The position numbers and the translations under genes were made by a program. Positions 46,111 to 55,288 of a stretch of 64,000 bases of DNA are shown here, piece by piece. Source of the stretch: Actinomyces sp. Marseille-P3109 (GTDB taxonomy: Bacteria; Actinomycetota; Actinomycetes; Actinomycetales; Actinomycetaceae); NCBI RefSeq assembly GCF_900323545.1, contig NZ_OOHN01000008.1, positions 1,417,144 through 1,481,143 on the forward strand, written 5' to 3'. The notes beneath the pieces are model-generated. The model saw only the letters and a list, made by a program, of their open reading frames with translations. It was not told the DNA's origin and made no database searches. Each line of letters starts with the position of its first letter. Position 1 is the stretch's first letter.

Positions 46111-46551
46111 TCAGTCGGCCAGCTCGGGGAACCAGATGGCGATCTCTCGGGCCGCGGACTCATCGCTGTCCGAGCCGTGGACGAGGTTGAGGATGGCGGG
46201 GGTGCCCCAGTCGCGACCCAGGTCGCCGCGGATGGTGCCGGGGGCGGCCGTGGTGGGGTCGGTGGGCCCCATGAGGCTGCGCACGCCCTCGACGACGCGC
46301 TGCCCCTCGGCGACCGCGGCCACCACGTTGCCGGAGGTCATGTACTCCACGACGCCGGGGTAGAAGGGCTTGTCCACGTGCTCGGCATAGTGCGCGGCGA
46401 GGATCTCCTCGGTGGGGGTGAGCACCTTCAGAGCCGTCAAGGCGTACCCCTTGGCCTCGATGCGGCGCAGGATCTCGCCGGTCAGGCCGCGCTCGACGGC
46501 GTCGGGCTTGATGAGGATGAGGATGCGGCCGGTCTGGGACGTGCTGGCCAT
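46111..46551 (-). CDS. ndk: Nucleoside diphosphate kinase
   Basis: Transfers gamma-phosphate between nucleotides to balance NTP pools. The 146-residue protein has LILIKPDAVERGLTGEILRRIE and the active-site NLVHGSDSDESAAREI with the phospho-His; MGPTDP and TIRGD are also conserved. The ATG at 46551 follows AAGGAGCCCCCC. The upstream Met adds non-conserved residues. Confidence 0.96.
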   Translation of the reverse strand: MASTSQTGRILILIKPDAVERGLTGEILRRIEAKGYALTALKVLTPTEEILAAHYAEHVDKPFYPGVVEYMTSGNVVAAVAEGQRVVEGVRSLMGPTDPTTAAPGTIRGDLGRDWGTPAILNLVHGSDSDESAAREIAIWFPELAD

Positions 46552-46635
46552 GGGGGGCTCCTTGCTGGTTGGCGGGTGAGGGACCGGATGGACCATAACG
46601 GGTTCTGGCCCCTCATAGCCACGGGAGAGCCGGGA

Positions 46636-47316
46636 TCAGGCCTGCTCGACCACCAGGATCGGGTCCAAGGAGCGGTCGCGGGCGGCGTCGGCGGCGGCCT
46701 GGAGGATGAGCGCGGAGGACTGGGCACCGGGGTCGCGGTGCCCGCAGGAGCGCTCCGCCAGGAATGAGGCCCGGCCACGACGGGCCTGGAGCGGCTCGGT
46801 GTCCAGGGCGCCCTTGGCGGCGGCCCGAGCGGCCGCGGCGAGGACTCCGATCTCGCCCTCTCCGATCTCCGCCGCCTCCTTGGCAGCCACCGCTGCGGGC
46901 CTCCAGGCGTCAACCATGGTCTTGTCCCCGCTGGTGGCGTGCCCCCTGGCCTCCAGGCCGGAGGTGGCCTCCTCCAGGGCACGGACCAGCTCCTGGGGCC
47001 CCCAGGCGGAGACATCGCTGGAGCGGGCGGCCCTGAGGAAGGCGGTGCCCAGCAGCGGACCCCCGGCGCCGCCGACGGTGGCCATGAGGGTGGTGGCGAC
47101 GACCTTGAGGACTCCTCCCGGAGTTGCCGGGAGGTTTCCGGCCTCCTGGGCGGCATCGAGCTTGGTGACCACGGCCCTCATGCCGCGATCCAGGTTGTCC
47201 CCGTGGTCGGCATCCCCGATGGCTCGATCCAGCTCGGTCAGCTCGACGCGGCTCTCAGCGATCAGTAGGGCGGCGCAACGGGTCCAGTCGAGGGCCCAGG
47301 CAGCATCCAAAGGCAT
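46636..47316 (-). CDS. dhaL: DhaL-type subunit of dihydroxyacetone kinase
   Basis: ADP-binding subunit of the PTS-dependent dihydroxyacetone kinase. The 226-residue protein has GDADHGDNLDRGM (ADP/Mg-binding Asp residues), VGGAGGPLLGTAFLRAA, and SGDKTMVDAWRPA. The usual partners dhaK and dhaM are not beside it: upstream is a divergent regulator and downstream is ndk. It may work with a DhaK coded elsewhere, or act in another pathway. Confidence 0.85.
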   Translation of the reverse strand: MPLDAAWALDWTRCAALLIAESRVELTELDRAIGDADHGDNLDRGMRAVVTKLDAAQEAGNLPATPGGVLKVVATTLMATVGGAGGPLLGTAFLRAARSSDVSAWGPQELVRALEEATSGLEARGHATSGDKTMVDAWRPAAVAAKEAAEIGEGEIGVLAAAARAAAKGALDTEPLQARRGRASFLAERSCGHRDPGAQSSALILQAAADAARDRSLDPILVVEQA

Positions 47317-47680
47317 GGTGTTTCCTTCTCGGGTCTTGGCAGGTGTTGGTTCCAGGCCTGACCGCCATGCACCTGAGGGTGAAGGACGACCGTGTGGCTT
47401 TGATCGGGCCCCGCGCGGACCCGATGGGTCCCTGGGCGTCCCGGGAACGTCCGTGGGACGCGCCGGAGCGGGCCGACGAGGTGCTCATCGCCCGCTCGCA
47501 TTTCCATCCTCTCACGCACCTTGCGACCTCGCTCGTTGAGACGGCCACATGGCCTGCGAGCAGCGCAAACGGACGCACCGCCACAGATGTCACCAAGGTG
47601 AGGGACGACGTGATACTTGTATGCACAAGCCCCGGTGGGCGCCCGCCCGCTACCCCGAGACCTGAGGAAGGACCCTTCCC
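47317..47680. promoter_or_regulatory. dhaL-treR divergent intergenic region with a TreR operator candidate
   Basis: This 364-nt region serves both divergent genes. ACTTGTATGCACAAGC at 47615-47630 matches the palindromic sites in front of treC, with one arm imperfect, and lies 50 nt upstream of treR. It overlaps a TGATACT element that could be a -10 box. Autoregulation of treR is the likely meaning. No gene is seen in the rest. Confidence 0.6.
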
Positions 47681-48412
47681 GTGGCCCAGGCCAAGTACGA
47701 CCAGATCTTCCAGACCCTGCGCGAACGCATCGACTCGGGCACCTACGGCTTCCTTGATCTGCTCCCCTCGGAGAACGCCCTGGCCGAGGAGTTCGGCTGC
47801 ACCCGTAACACGGTGCGCAAGGCGCTGGCGCTGCTCGTGGCCCAGGGATACGTCCAGACCATGCAGGGCCGGGGCGTCCAGGTGATCTCCCGGCCGCGAG
47901 CGACCTCCACCTTCCTCGTCGGGGGGATCGAGTCGCTCCAGGAGGCCGCTGAGCGCAACCGAGTCCCGCTGAGCACCCACATGATCTCCCTGGAGAAGGG
48001 CGTGGTCGACGCCGAGACGGCAGGGGCCTCCGGGATGGCCGAGGGGGCCGAGATCATCATGGTCAAGCGGCTGCGCCTGCTGGACAACATCCCCCTCATC
48101 GTGGATACCAGCCACTTCCTGACCTCGGTGGTTCCTCACCTGACTCGGCAGATCGTCGAGTCCTCGGTCTACGCCCACCTGGAGGAGGTCCTGGGGGTGC
48201 GGGTGGCCAGCGCGACCCGGCGGATCACGGTGGAGCGGGCCACCGCCGAGGACCGCCGGCTCATCCACCTGGGGGGAATGGACTGCGTCGTCGTGGTCTC
48301 GTCGGCGACCTTCGACTCGGCGGGAGTGCTCTTCGAGTTCACGCGCTCACGTCACTCGCCAGTCGACTTCGCCTTCCAGGACACCGCCCACCGACTTCCC
48401 GCCGAGCGCTGA
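47681..48412 (+). CDS. treR: GntR/UTRA-family transcriptional regulator, probable trehalose repressor
   Basis: A 243-residue regulator. The N-terminal winged helix (residues 1-70) has LLPSENALAEEFGCTRNTVRKALALLVAQGYV, the GntR signature. The UTRA effector domain (about 95-240) has LLDNIPLIVDTSHF and ARLIH-like features. It is coded opposite treB/treC, and palindromes of the same design lie before both treR and treC, so it probably represses them until trehalose 6-phosphate binds. The GTG start follows AGGAAGG. The sugar is inferred from the neighbours. Confidence 0.85.
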   Translation: MAQAKYDQIFQTLRERIDSGTYGFLDLLPSENALAEEFGCTRNTVRKALALLVAQGYVQTMQGRGVQVISRPRATSTFLVGGIESLQEAAERNRVPLSTHMISLEKGVVDAETAGASGMAEGAEIIMVKRLRLLDNIPLIVDTSHFLTSVVPHLTRQIVESSVYAHLEEVLGVRVASATRRITVERATAEDRRLIHLGGMDCVVVVSSATFDSAGVLFEFTRSRHSPVDFAFQDTAHRLPAER

Positions 48413-48462
48413 GCCGGGCCCTGGAGCCACGGAAGGCCTGAATGACAGGCGCCCGCAGGAAG

Positions 48463-48508
48463 GGCCGGTGGCCCGACAGCATCCTGGGATGCTGTCGGGC
48501 CACCGGCC
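48463..48508. terminator. Terminator between treR and treB
   Basis: A perfect 22-bp inverted repeat (48463-48484 with 48487-48508) with a 2-nt centre lies between the convergent stops of treR and treB. Confidence 0.75.
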
Positions 48509-48566
48509 TGCTGACTCGGGGCGGGACGGACTCATTGAGCGCGCTCACCCGGACGGTGCTGCTCGG

Positions 48567-50627
48567 CTACTTGGCGACGGGCTCGCGGTTGCCGAGGCGG
48601 ACCTTCTTGACCGTGCGCTCCTTGTCGAAGTCGGCCTGCTTGAAACCGAAGAAGTAGGTGCACAGGAAGGAGACCACGAGGGCCGCGACGCCGGCGATCC
48701 AGAAGCCGGTGAAGGAGGAGCCCATGCCCTTGGGGTTGACGAAGGAGGGGAAGCCGACAAAGGCCCCGGTGAAGCCCCACATGTTGACGTTGAGCAGTCC
48801 GGTGAGCAGTCCGCCGACGGCGCCGCCGATCGAGGCGGTGATGAAGATGCGGCCGTACTTGAGGTTGAGACCGTACATGGCCGGCTCGGTCACGCCGCAG
48901 AAGGCGGAGATGGTGGCCGGCGCGGCCATCCGCTTGATGCGGGCGTCGCGCACCTTGAGCCAGACCGCCAGGGCGCCGCCTCCCTGGGCGATCATGGTGG
49001 CCGAGACAATGGCGTTGAGATGGGAGTAACCGGGGCTGGCGAGCTCGGAGGAGATGATCGGGATGACCGCCCAGTGCAGGCCGAAGATGACCAGGCACTG
49101 GTAGAAGCCGCCGATGAGCAGGCCCGCGAGCGTGTAGTTGAAGCCCAGGACCGCGTTGATGACGGAGGCGATACCACCGGAGATAATCATGACGACGGGC
49201 CCGAAGACCAGCAGGATGAGGGCGGAGACCACGAAGATCTCGATGAGGGGGCCGAAGATCGGGCGGATGACTGCCGGCAGGGCCTTCTTGAGCCAGGGTT
49301 CGATCTTGGAGGCGAGCCAGGCCGCCACGATGATGGGGAAGATCGAGTAGGCGTAGGCGTTGCCCTCGGGCAGCGAGACGGGGATCCCGAAGAAGTCGGC
49401 GTTGAAGACCGTGCGCCCCACCTGTGCGACGACGTGGTAGGCCTCATCATCCGGGTTGGACATCGTGACCACGGAGGGATAGCAGAGCACGCCGCCGATG
49501 ATGGCCACGACGATGGGGTCGGCGCCCAGGCGCTTGGCCGCGGTGAAGCCGACGATGATTGGCAGGAAGAAGAACATCGACGAGCTCATGGCGTCGATGA
49601 AGTGGAACGTGTTGGAGGCCTCGGTGACGACCTTGAACTGGACGAGCAGCGCCAGAAGGCCCTTGAGGATCCCGGAGGCCGCCAGCATGCCGACCACGGG
49701 GATCATCGATCCGGTGATGACGCCGATGAGGGAGGAAAAGCCAAGCTTGACCCAGCCCCACAGAGTGGTGGGCCGCTCGACGATCTCGACATCGGCGGCC
49801 TGATCGCCGGCCCCCACATTCGGCAGCTGGGCGACGACGGCGTCGTAAACGTCGACGACGTCGGGGCCGATGACCACCTGGTACTGGCCGCCCGACTTGA
49901 CCACGTCGATGACGCCGTCGAGGTCGGTTACGGCCTCGTCGTCGGCCAGGGACTCGTCCTTGAGGTAGAAGCGCACGCGGGTGATGCAGTGCAGGACGGA
50001 GCGGACGTTGTCGGGGCCGCCGATGCCGGTGATGATGTCGGCGGCGGTGGCGTCGAAGCCGGTGAGGCCGTCGGTGCGTGCCCCGTCGGTGGTACCGGCA
50101 TCGACCTCGGTGCTCGCAGCACCTGTGGGAGCTGCGTCATCGTCCTCGCCCTTGAGCGTGGCGGTGGCGACGGTGGTGCCCGCGTCCGTTCTCCCGGTGG
50201 TGACGGTCAGGTCGGACAGGTGGGTGATCGTGTTGGTCAGGACCACGATGGCGGTGGTGGCCTTGCCCGCGGCTCGGACGGCCTCGAGGTCCATGGCGCC
50301 CAGGGTCTGCCCGGCCTTGACGGTGTCTCCGACCGTGACGCTCAGGTCGAAGGGGGCTCCCCCGAGCTCGACGGTGTCGACGCCCAGGTGCAGGAGGACC
50401 TCCAGGCCGGACTCGCTCTTGAAGCCGATGGCGTGTCCGGTTCCGGCCACCATGGTGACGGTGGCGTCCATCGGGGAGACGATGGCGCCGTCGTCGGGCT
50501 CGACACCGAGCCCGTCCCCGACGGCCTTGGAGGAGAAGACGGGGTCGGGGACGTCGGCGAGGTCGATGACTGTCCCCGTCACCGGGGAGGCGATGGGGAT
50601 CTCGGGTCCCTTGTCTGGTTCGGACAT
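48567..50627 (-). CDS. treB: PTS enzyme IIABC, probable trehalose transporter
   Basis: Takes up and phosphorylates a disaccharide. The 686-residue protein has the order A-B-C: IIA (Glc type) at about residues 1-145 with the phospho-His in EVLLHLGVDTVEL (His80); IIB at about 190-265 with the Cys in VLHCITRVRF (Cys214); and a ten-or-so TM IIC (about 290-660) with FCGVTEPAMYGLNL. Trehalose/beta-glucoside family IIC features and the treC and treR neighbours suggest trehalose. AAAGGAACCCCC precedes the ATG. It follows treC after 122 nt. Confidence 0.88.
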   Translation of the reverse strand: MSEPDKGPEIPIASPVTGTVIDLADVPDPVFSSKAVGDGLGVEPDDGAIVSPMDATVTMVAGTGHAIGFKSESGLEVLLHLGVDTVELGGAPFDLSVTVGDTVKAGQTLGAMDLEAVRAAGKATTAIVVLTNTITHLSDLTVTTGRTDAGTTVATATLKGEDDDAAPTGAASTEVDAGTTDGARTDGLTGFDATAADIITGIGGPDNVRSVLHCITRVRFYLKDESLADDEAVTDLDGVIDVVKSGGQYQVVIGPDVVDVYDAVVAQLPNVGAGDQAADVEIVERPTTLWGWVKLGFSSLIGVITGSMIPVVGMLAASGILKGLLALLVQFKVVTEASNTFHFIDAMSSSMFFFLPIIVGFTAAKRLGADPIVVAIIGGVLCYPSVVTMSNPDDEAYHVVAQVGRTVFNADFFGIPVSLPEGNAYAYSIFPIIVAAWLASKIEPWLKKALPAVIRPIFGPLIEIFVVSALILLVFGPVVMIISGGIASVINAVLGFNYTLAGLLIGGFYQCLVIFGLHWAVIPIISSELASPGYSHLNAIVSATMIAQGGGALAVWLKVRDARIKRMAAPATISAFCGVTEPAMYGLNLKYGRIFITASIGGAVGGLLTGLLNVNMWGFTGAFVGFPSFVNPKGMGSSFTGFWIAGVAALVVSFLCTYFFGFKQADFDKERTVKKVRLGNREPVAK

Positions 50628-50749
50628 GGGGGTTCCTTTCGGAGCGCGGGTGGGTACAGCGGTGTCGGGGAGGGCGGGCTCGGCAGTCCTCCGGGGTGGA
50701 CGGGGCGGACAGAAGTGACGGACAGGAGGGGACGCGGGCTGCTGCTGAT

Positions 50750-52438
50750 TCAGGTGAGCAGGGCGATGGCCTCGTAGGGGCGCAGGCGGATCACTCCCGC
50801 CTCGAGGCGGCCGGTGACGGCGGGCAGCTCGGCGCTGCTGCGGGTGCGGTCGTTACCGTCGTAGTTGCCGATGAGGATGCGGGCGGCGGCGAAGGCCTCC
50901 GGGACATCCACCTCGGTGCTGTGGCCGCGGAAGCTGCACAGGACCAGCAGGCGGCCGCCCTCGTGCTCGCGGGTGTAGGCCAGGACGTCCTCGTGCTCCA
51001 TGAGGTAGGGGGCGTAGGTGCCGCGGGAGATGATGGGCAGCTCCTTGCGCAGGGCGATGAGGCGCCGGTAGTAGGGCAGGATCCGCCCCTGACTCTCCTC
51101 GATCTCGACGTTGACGATCCGCTGGTTGGTGGGCCGCAGCCAGGGCGTCCCGGTGGTGAATCCGGCACCGGGGATCTCGGCGTTCCACTGCATGGGGGTG
51201 CGGGCGTTGTCGCGGGCCTTGGAGTGAACGACGGCGAAGGCCTCCTGAGCGTCCATGCCGCCGGCCGTCAGCTCGTGGTAGGCGTTGCGGGCCTCGACGT
51301 CGACGTAGTCCTCGATGGACAGGTAGGCGGGGTCGGTCATGCCGATCTCCTCGCCCATGTAGATGTATGGCGTGCCGCGCAGCAGGTGGACGACGGTGGC
51401 GAGCATGGTCGCGGACTCGGCGTGGTAGCGCTCAGGGTCGGCGAAGCGGTCGATGGCGCGGGGCTGATCGTGATTGTTCCAGAACAGGGCGTTCCAGCCG
51501 CCGCCGGCCTGCATGCCCAGGGCCCACTCATTGAGGATGCGCTTGAGGGCGGCGAAGTCGTAGGGGACGCGGGTCCACTTGGCGCCGTCGGCATAGTCGA
51601 CCTTGAGGTGGTGGAAGCTGAAGACCATGCTCAGCTCGCCACTGGCCGGGTTGGAGTAGTCGACACAGGCCTCGACGGTGGTTGAGGACATCTCGCCGAC
51701 CGTCATCGCCTCAGGGTCCTGGCCGAAGCTGGCCGCAGAGAGCTCGCGCAGGTAGTCGTGGACGAGGGGGCCGTCGGTGTACATGCGGCGGTCGTCCGTG
51801 CCGGCGGGCGCGTCCTGGAAGGGAACGGGCTTGCCGATGACGTTGATGACGTCGAAGCGGAAGTCCTTGACGCCCTTGGCCCGCCAGAAGTTGACGACCC
51901 CCGCGGCCTCGGCGCGCACGGCCGGGTTGTGCCAGTTGAGGTCGGCCTGGGTGCGGTCGTAGAGGCACAGGTAGTATAGGCCGGTCTCCCCGAAGGGCGC
52001 CCAGGCAGGGCCGCCGAACTTGGAGACCCAGTTGGTGGGCGGCGAGCCATCCTCCTTGGGGGGCAGCAGGTAGAAGTAGTCCTGGTAGACGGGGTCACCG
52101 GCCAGGGCCCGCTGGAACCACTCGTGATCGGTGGAGACGTGGTTGAGAACCATGTCCAGCATGACGCCGATGCCGTGCTCGCCCAGGGCGGCGACGAGCT
52201 CCTCGAAGTCCTCCATGGTTCCCATGGCCGGGTCGATGGCGCAGTAGTCGGAGATGTCGTATCCGTTGTCCCGGCCCGGCGAGGGGAAGAAGGGATTGAA
52301 CCAGACGTGGTCCACCCCCAGGGAGGCGATGTAGCCGACCTGCTCGATGATGCCGCGCAGATCGCCCACGCCGTCACCAGTGGAGTCGCGGAAGGACTTG
52401 GGATAGATCTGGTAGACGACACTGTCCGTCAATGACAT
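50750..52438 (-). CDS. treC: Alpha-amylase family hydrolase, probable trehalose-6-phosphate hydrolase
   Basis: Cytoplasmic GH13 enzyme that splits trehalose 6-phosphate (or an oligo-1,6-glucoside). The 562-residue protein has DSVVYQIYPKSFRDSTGDG, MVLNHVSTDHEWF, the nucleophile Asp in FRFDVINV (about 195), the acid Glu in VGEMSS (about 249), and NNHDQPRA (about 324). The ATG at 52438 has AGGAG before it. The longer open frame upstream runs over the operator sites. TreC and oligo-1,6-glucosidases are hard to tell apart by eye; neighbouring treB and treR favour TreC. Confidence 0.87.
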   Translation of the reverse strand: MSLTDSVVYQIYPKSFRDSTGDGVGDLRGIIEQVGYIASLGVDHVWFNPFFPSPGRDNGYDISDYCAIDPAMGTMEDFEELVAALGEHGIGVMLDMVLNHVSTDHEWFQRALAGDPVYQDYFYLLPPKEDGSPPTNWVSKFGGPAWAPFGETGLYYLCLYDRTQADLNWHNPAVRAEAAGVVNFWRAKGVKDFRFDVINVIGKPVPFQDAPAGTDDRRMYTDGPLVHDYLRELSAASFGQDPEAMTVGEMSSTTVEACVDYSNPASGELSMVFSFHHLKVDYADGAKWTRVPYDFAALKRILNEWALGMQAGGGWNALFWNNHDQPRAIDRFADPERYHAESATMLATVVHLLRGTPYIYMGEEIGMTDPAYLSIEDYVDVEARNAYHELTAGGMDAQEAFAVVHSKARDNARTPMQWNAEIPGAGFTTGTPWLRPTNQRIVNVEIEESQGRILPYYRRLIALRKELPIISRGTYAPYLMEHEDVLAYTREHEGGRLLVLCSFRGHSTEVDVPEAFAAARILIGNYDGNDRTRSSAELPAVTGRLEAGVIRLRPYEAIALLT

Positions 52439-52490
52439 GCGGGAGCTCCTGAGGGAAGCGGGATGGAGCCGGAGGAACCACCTCCGAACA

Positions 52491-52526
52491 ACTTGTGCAC
52501 ACAAGTATGCACTTGTGTGCACAAGT
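52491..52526. promoter_or_regulatory. Twin palindromic operators upstream of treC
   Basis: ACTTGTGCACACAAGT (52491-52506) and ACTTGTGTGCACAAGT (52511-52526), separated by ATGC, are each 7-2-7 palindromes and are reverse complements of each other. They lie 53-88 nt upstream of the treC start and also between it and the divergent lipoprotein gene. A related site precedes treR. They are probable TreR binding sites. Confidence 0.8.
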
Positions 52527-52634
52527 TGTTGATACGCCTTTTTGTGTTATGTATCATGTGACTGGTTTCCGGAAGCGACACCCCAGGCCTCTGGACATAG
52601 CGCCCCTCATCCCCGTTCTCTCCGCAAGAAAGAT

Positions 52635-53438
52635 GTGTCTCCCGTGAGCAGCCGAGAGCCCGTTCGCCCGCACCGTCCTCACCACCTCCGCGCCCAAGCC
52701 CGATGGGCCTTGCCCGCACTCCCGCTCCTGTGCACCCTGGTGCTCAGCGCCTGCGGCATGAGTGGAACAACATCCTCCGGGGCCGCATCCGCCTCATCCG
52801 CTCAGGAGACCCCCTCAGCCCCGCACTCGGCAGCCGCCTCTCCATCTGGGGGCGGGCAGAAGCCGTCAGCAGCGCAGACGCAGACCGCATCGGGATCATC
52901 ACCTCTGTCGACGCAGGCCACCGAGGGCCCCACCCCCACACCGGCGGACACCGCGCCCGAGCGCAACACGCTCCTCAATGCCTCACTGCCCCTGCCCTCA
53001 ACCTGCACAGCCAGCGGCCCCGTTTCCTTCTCCGGCGGACAGGCCTCTCTGAGCTTCGGGGGATTCGCCAGGATCGAGGACCCCTCGGCCACCTACGTCC
53101 TCAACGGCACTCCCACCACCGCCGTGGCACTGACCTGCAACGGTGGCGGATCGGCAGCCTTCCCCTCCCTGGCGTTCTACGACGACGAGCTGAGCCTCGT
53201 CGCCTCCTACGACCTGTCGAGGATCAGTGACGCAGAATCCTACGAGCCGGTCATCACCTCACTGGAACCCCGGGGCGACATCCTGCACGTGGAGTGGAGC
53301 AACGAGAAACTCCCTACGGACACCACCGGAATGCACACCGGCTCAGGCACGGGCAGCGCCGACCTGAGCTGGAACGGGACGTCGTTCGACAAATCGAACA
53401 TCACGGTCCGCGACGCCCAGGGAAACCAGGTGGGCTAG
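52635..53438 (+). CDS. Secreted lipoprotein, function unknown
   Basis: A protein of about 267 residues with a signal peptide ending in the lipobox LVLSACG (after ALPALPLLCT), a Ser/Ala/Gly/Pro-rich linker of about 85 residues, and a C-terminal globular domain (CTASGPVSFSGGQASLSFGGFARIED, then VALTCNGGGSAAFPSLAFYD) of beta-strand pattern. No family is recognised. The start is uncertain: GTG codons at 52635 and 52644 are both possible and have weak ribosome-binding sites. It is divergent from treC and could share its operator region. Confidence 0.7.
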   Translation: MSPVSSREPVRPHRPHHLRAQARWALPALPLLCTLVLSACGMSGTTSSGAASASSAQETPSAPHSAAASPSGGGQKPSAAQTQTASGSSPLSTQATEGPTPTPADTAPERNTLLNASLPLPSTCTASGPVSFSGGQASLSFGGFARIEDPSATYVLNGTPTTAVALTCNGGGSAAFPSLAFYDDELSLVASYDLSRISDAESYEPVITSLEPRGDILHVEWSNEKLPTDTTGMHTGSGTGSADLSWNGTSFDKSNITVRDAQGNQVG

Positions 53439-53452
53439 AGATCCAGGCCGGA

Positions 53453-55288
53453 TCAGGGCCTGCCGAACAGGGCGCGAGCCTCAGCGGCCAGGAGCACGGA
53501 GCCGACGATGAGGATTCCTGATGCGGTCAGCGGGATGTCGTAGCCCTCGGACAGGGCGACGGCCTGCCCCACTGCCTCGCCGAGCTGCTGGCTCACCACG
53601 ACGCGGTCGGCGCCGTAGACCTCCTTGGCGATCTCGCCCAGGTCGTCGACGGCCATGGCCCGCGGCGAGTCGATGGGGACACACACGACGGCGTCGGTCA
53701 CCGGTTCCAGGCCGGCCAGGATCCCCTCGGCGTCCTTGTCCGCCATGACGCCCAGGACCGCGACGAGGTGCTGGAAGCCGAAGGCCTCCTCGATGGCTCC
53801 GGTGAGGGCATCGATGCCGTGGGGGTTGTGGGCGGCGTCGACCAGGACCGTGGGCGAGGAGCGCAGGACCTCCAGGCGGCCGGGGCTGGTGACGGAGGCG
53901 AAACCGTCCTCGACGACCCGCGCGGGCACCTGGCGCCCGCCGTGGATCGCCTCGGCGGCCGCCAGGGCCAGCAGGGCGTTGCGAGCCTGGTAGCCCCCGT
54001 GCAGGGGGACGAAGACGTCCTCGTAGACTGCCGCCGCGGTGGCCAGCGTGACGAGCTGGCCGCCGACGGCGAGCTGACGGTCGAGGACCTGCAGGACACC
54101 GGCATCCGGCGAGGTGGGGTCCTCCTCCGGATCGCGCTCGCGGCGCACGATGGCCCGGTGCTCGGTGGCGGCCCGCTCGATCTCTGCGGCGGCGTCGGGG
54201 ACCTGCTGGGCGACGACGACGGTGGAGCCGTCCTTGATGACGCCGGCCTTCTCGTAGGCGATCTCAGTGATCGAGGAGCCGAGCCAGCGCTCGTGGTCAC
54301 GCCCGATCGGGGTGATGACGGCGACGTCGGGGCCGATGACGTTCGTGGCGTCCCAGCGTCCGCCCAGGCCGACCTCGATGACGGCGACGTCGACGGGGTA
54401 GTCGGCGAAGGCGGCCAGGGCCATGACGGCCAGGACCTCGAAGAAGGACAAGCGCGGCCCGCCGTCGGCCTGGGAGCGCTCGTCGACCATGGCGATGTAG
54501 GGGGCCACGTCCTCCCAGGCGGCGATGAAGCCCTCCTCGCTGATCGGCTCGCCGTCCAGGCTGATGCGCTCGCGGATGGTGGCCAGGTGGGGGCTGGTGA
54601 AGCGGCCGGTGCGCATGCCGCCGGCGGCCAGAAGGCGCTCGGTCATGCGGGCGGTGGAGGTCTTGCCGTTGGTGCCGGTGATGTGGACGGTGCGGTAAGT
54701 GCGCTCGGGGTTGCCCAGGAGGTCGAGGACGGCCTCGACACGCTCCAGGGAGGGCTGGACCTGGTGCTCGGGGGCGCGGGAGAGGATCTCGGCCTCGACC
54801 TCGCGCATGCGGGCGGTGACCTCGACGGCACGGGCGGCAGCCTCCAGCTCGCGCAGGTGATCATCCTCGGGGGCATCGGGGAGCTGGGGCTCCCAGGACT
54901 CCCAGTCGTCGGAGTCGTCGGCATCGACCTCGGCGAGGAGCTCCTCAAGGCGGTCTGCGTCACCACCGGGGATCATGTTGGCGGCGACGAGCTCACGCAG
55001 GGCCTCGAGGTCCTCGCGGTCCTGGGCATCGGCGTCGGCCTCCCGCTGGGCACCGGCCTCCTGGAGCTCGGAGACGGAGACGGTCAGGCCGTCGCCGTCG
55101 GAGAGAACGGGGGCGCCTGAGGCCTCCAGGTAGGGCAGGAGCTCGGGGTCGATGCCGGTCTCACCGAAGACGGCGTCAACGACCTCCTCCCCCGTGGCGC
55201 CCTCGGGGATGCCGAAGGCGGCACCCGGGTGGGGTGGGTTCTGAGCCGGATCCTGCTCAAGGTGCCGGTTGTGGCGCTCGTCGTTCAT
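53453..55288 (-). CDS. folC: Folylpolyglutamate/dihydrofolate synthase with an acidic N-terminal extension
   Basis: Adds glutamate to folates and makes dihydrofolate from dihydropteroate. Mur-ligase fold: HITGTNGKTSTARMTERLL near residue 202, FTSPHLATIRERI, VAVIEVGLGGRWDATNV, and VLVDAAHNPHGIDAL. Usual length is about 430; this 611-residue protein has about 150 extra residues at the N terminus, strongly Asp/Glu-rich, with no recognised domain. I chose the ATG at 55288 because GGAGG lies just before it; the upstream ATG at 55300 is an alternative. Confidence 0.92.
   Translation of the reverse strand: MNDERHNRHLEQDPAQNPPHPGAAFGIPEGATGEEVVDAVFGETGIDPELLPYLEASGAPVLSDGDGLTVSVSELQEAGAQREADADAQDREDLEALRELVAANMIPGGDADRLEELLAEVDADDSDDWESWEPQLPDAPEDDHLRELEAAARAVEVTARMREVEAEILSRAPEHQVQPSLERVEAVLDLLGNPERTYRTVHITGTNGKTSTARMTERLLAAGGMRTGRFTSPHLATIRERISLDGEPISEEGFIAAWEDVAPYIAMVDERSQADGGPRLSFFEVLAVMALAAFADYPVDVAVIEVGLGGRWDATNVIGPDVAVITPIGRDHERWLGSSITEIAYEKAGVIKDGSTVVVAQQVPDAAAEIERAATEHRAIVRRERDPEEDPTSPDAGVLQVLDRQLAVGGQLVTLATAAAVYEDVFVPLHGGYQARNALLALAAAEAIHGGRQVPARVVEDGFASVTSPGRLEVLRSSPTVLVDAAHNPHGIDALTGAIEEAFGFQHLVAVLGVMADKDAEGILAGLEPVTDAVVCVPIDSPRAMAVDDLGEIAKEVYGADRVVVSQQLGEAVGQAVALSEGYDIPLTASGILIVGSVLLAAEARALFGRP

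Noticed and set aside
47255..48268. Minus-strand open frame of 337 codons between dhaL and treR
   Set aside because: Antisense of the motif-rich GntR-type regulator and of the operator region.
48468..50777. 769-codon plus-strand open frame
   Set aside because: It is antisense to the PTS gene treB and is composed of Asp/Gly/Val-rich low-complexity sequence.
53768..55120. 450-codon plus-strand open frame
   Set aside because: Antisense of folC, with no motif.
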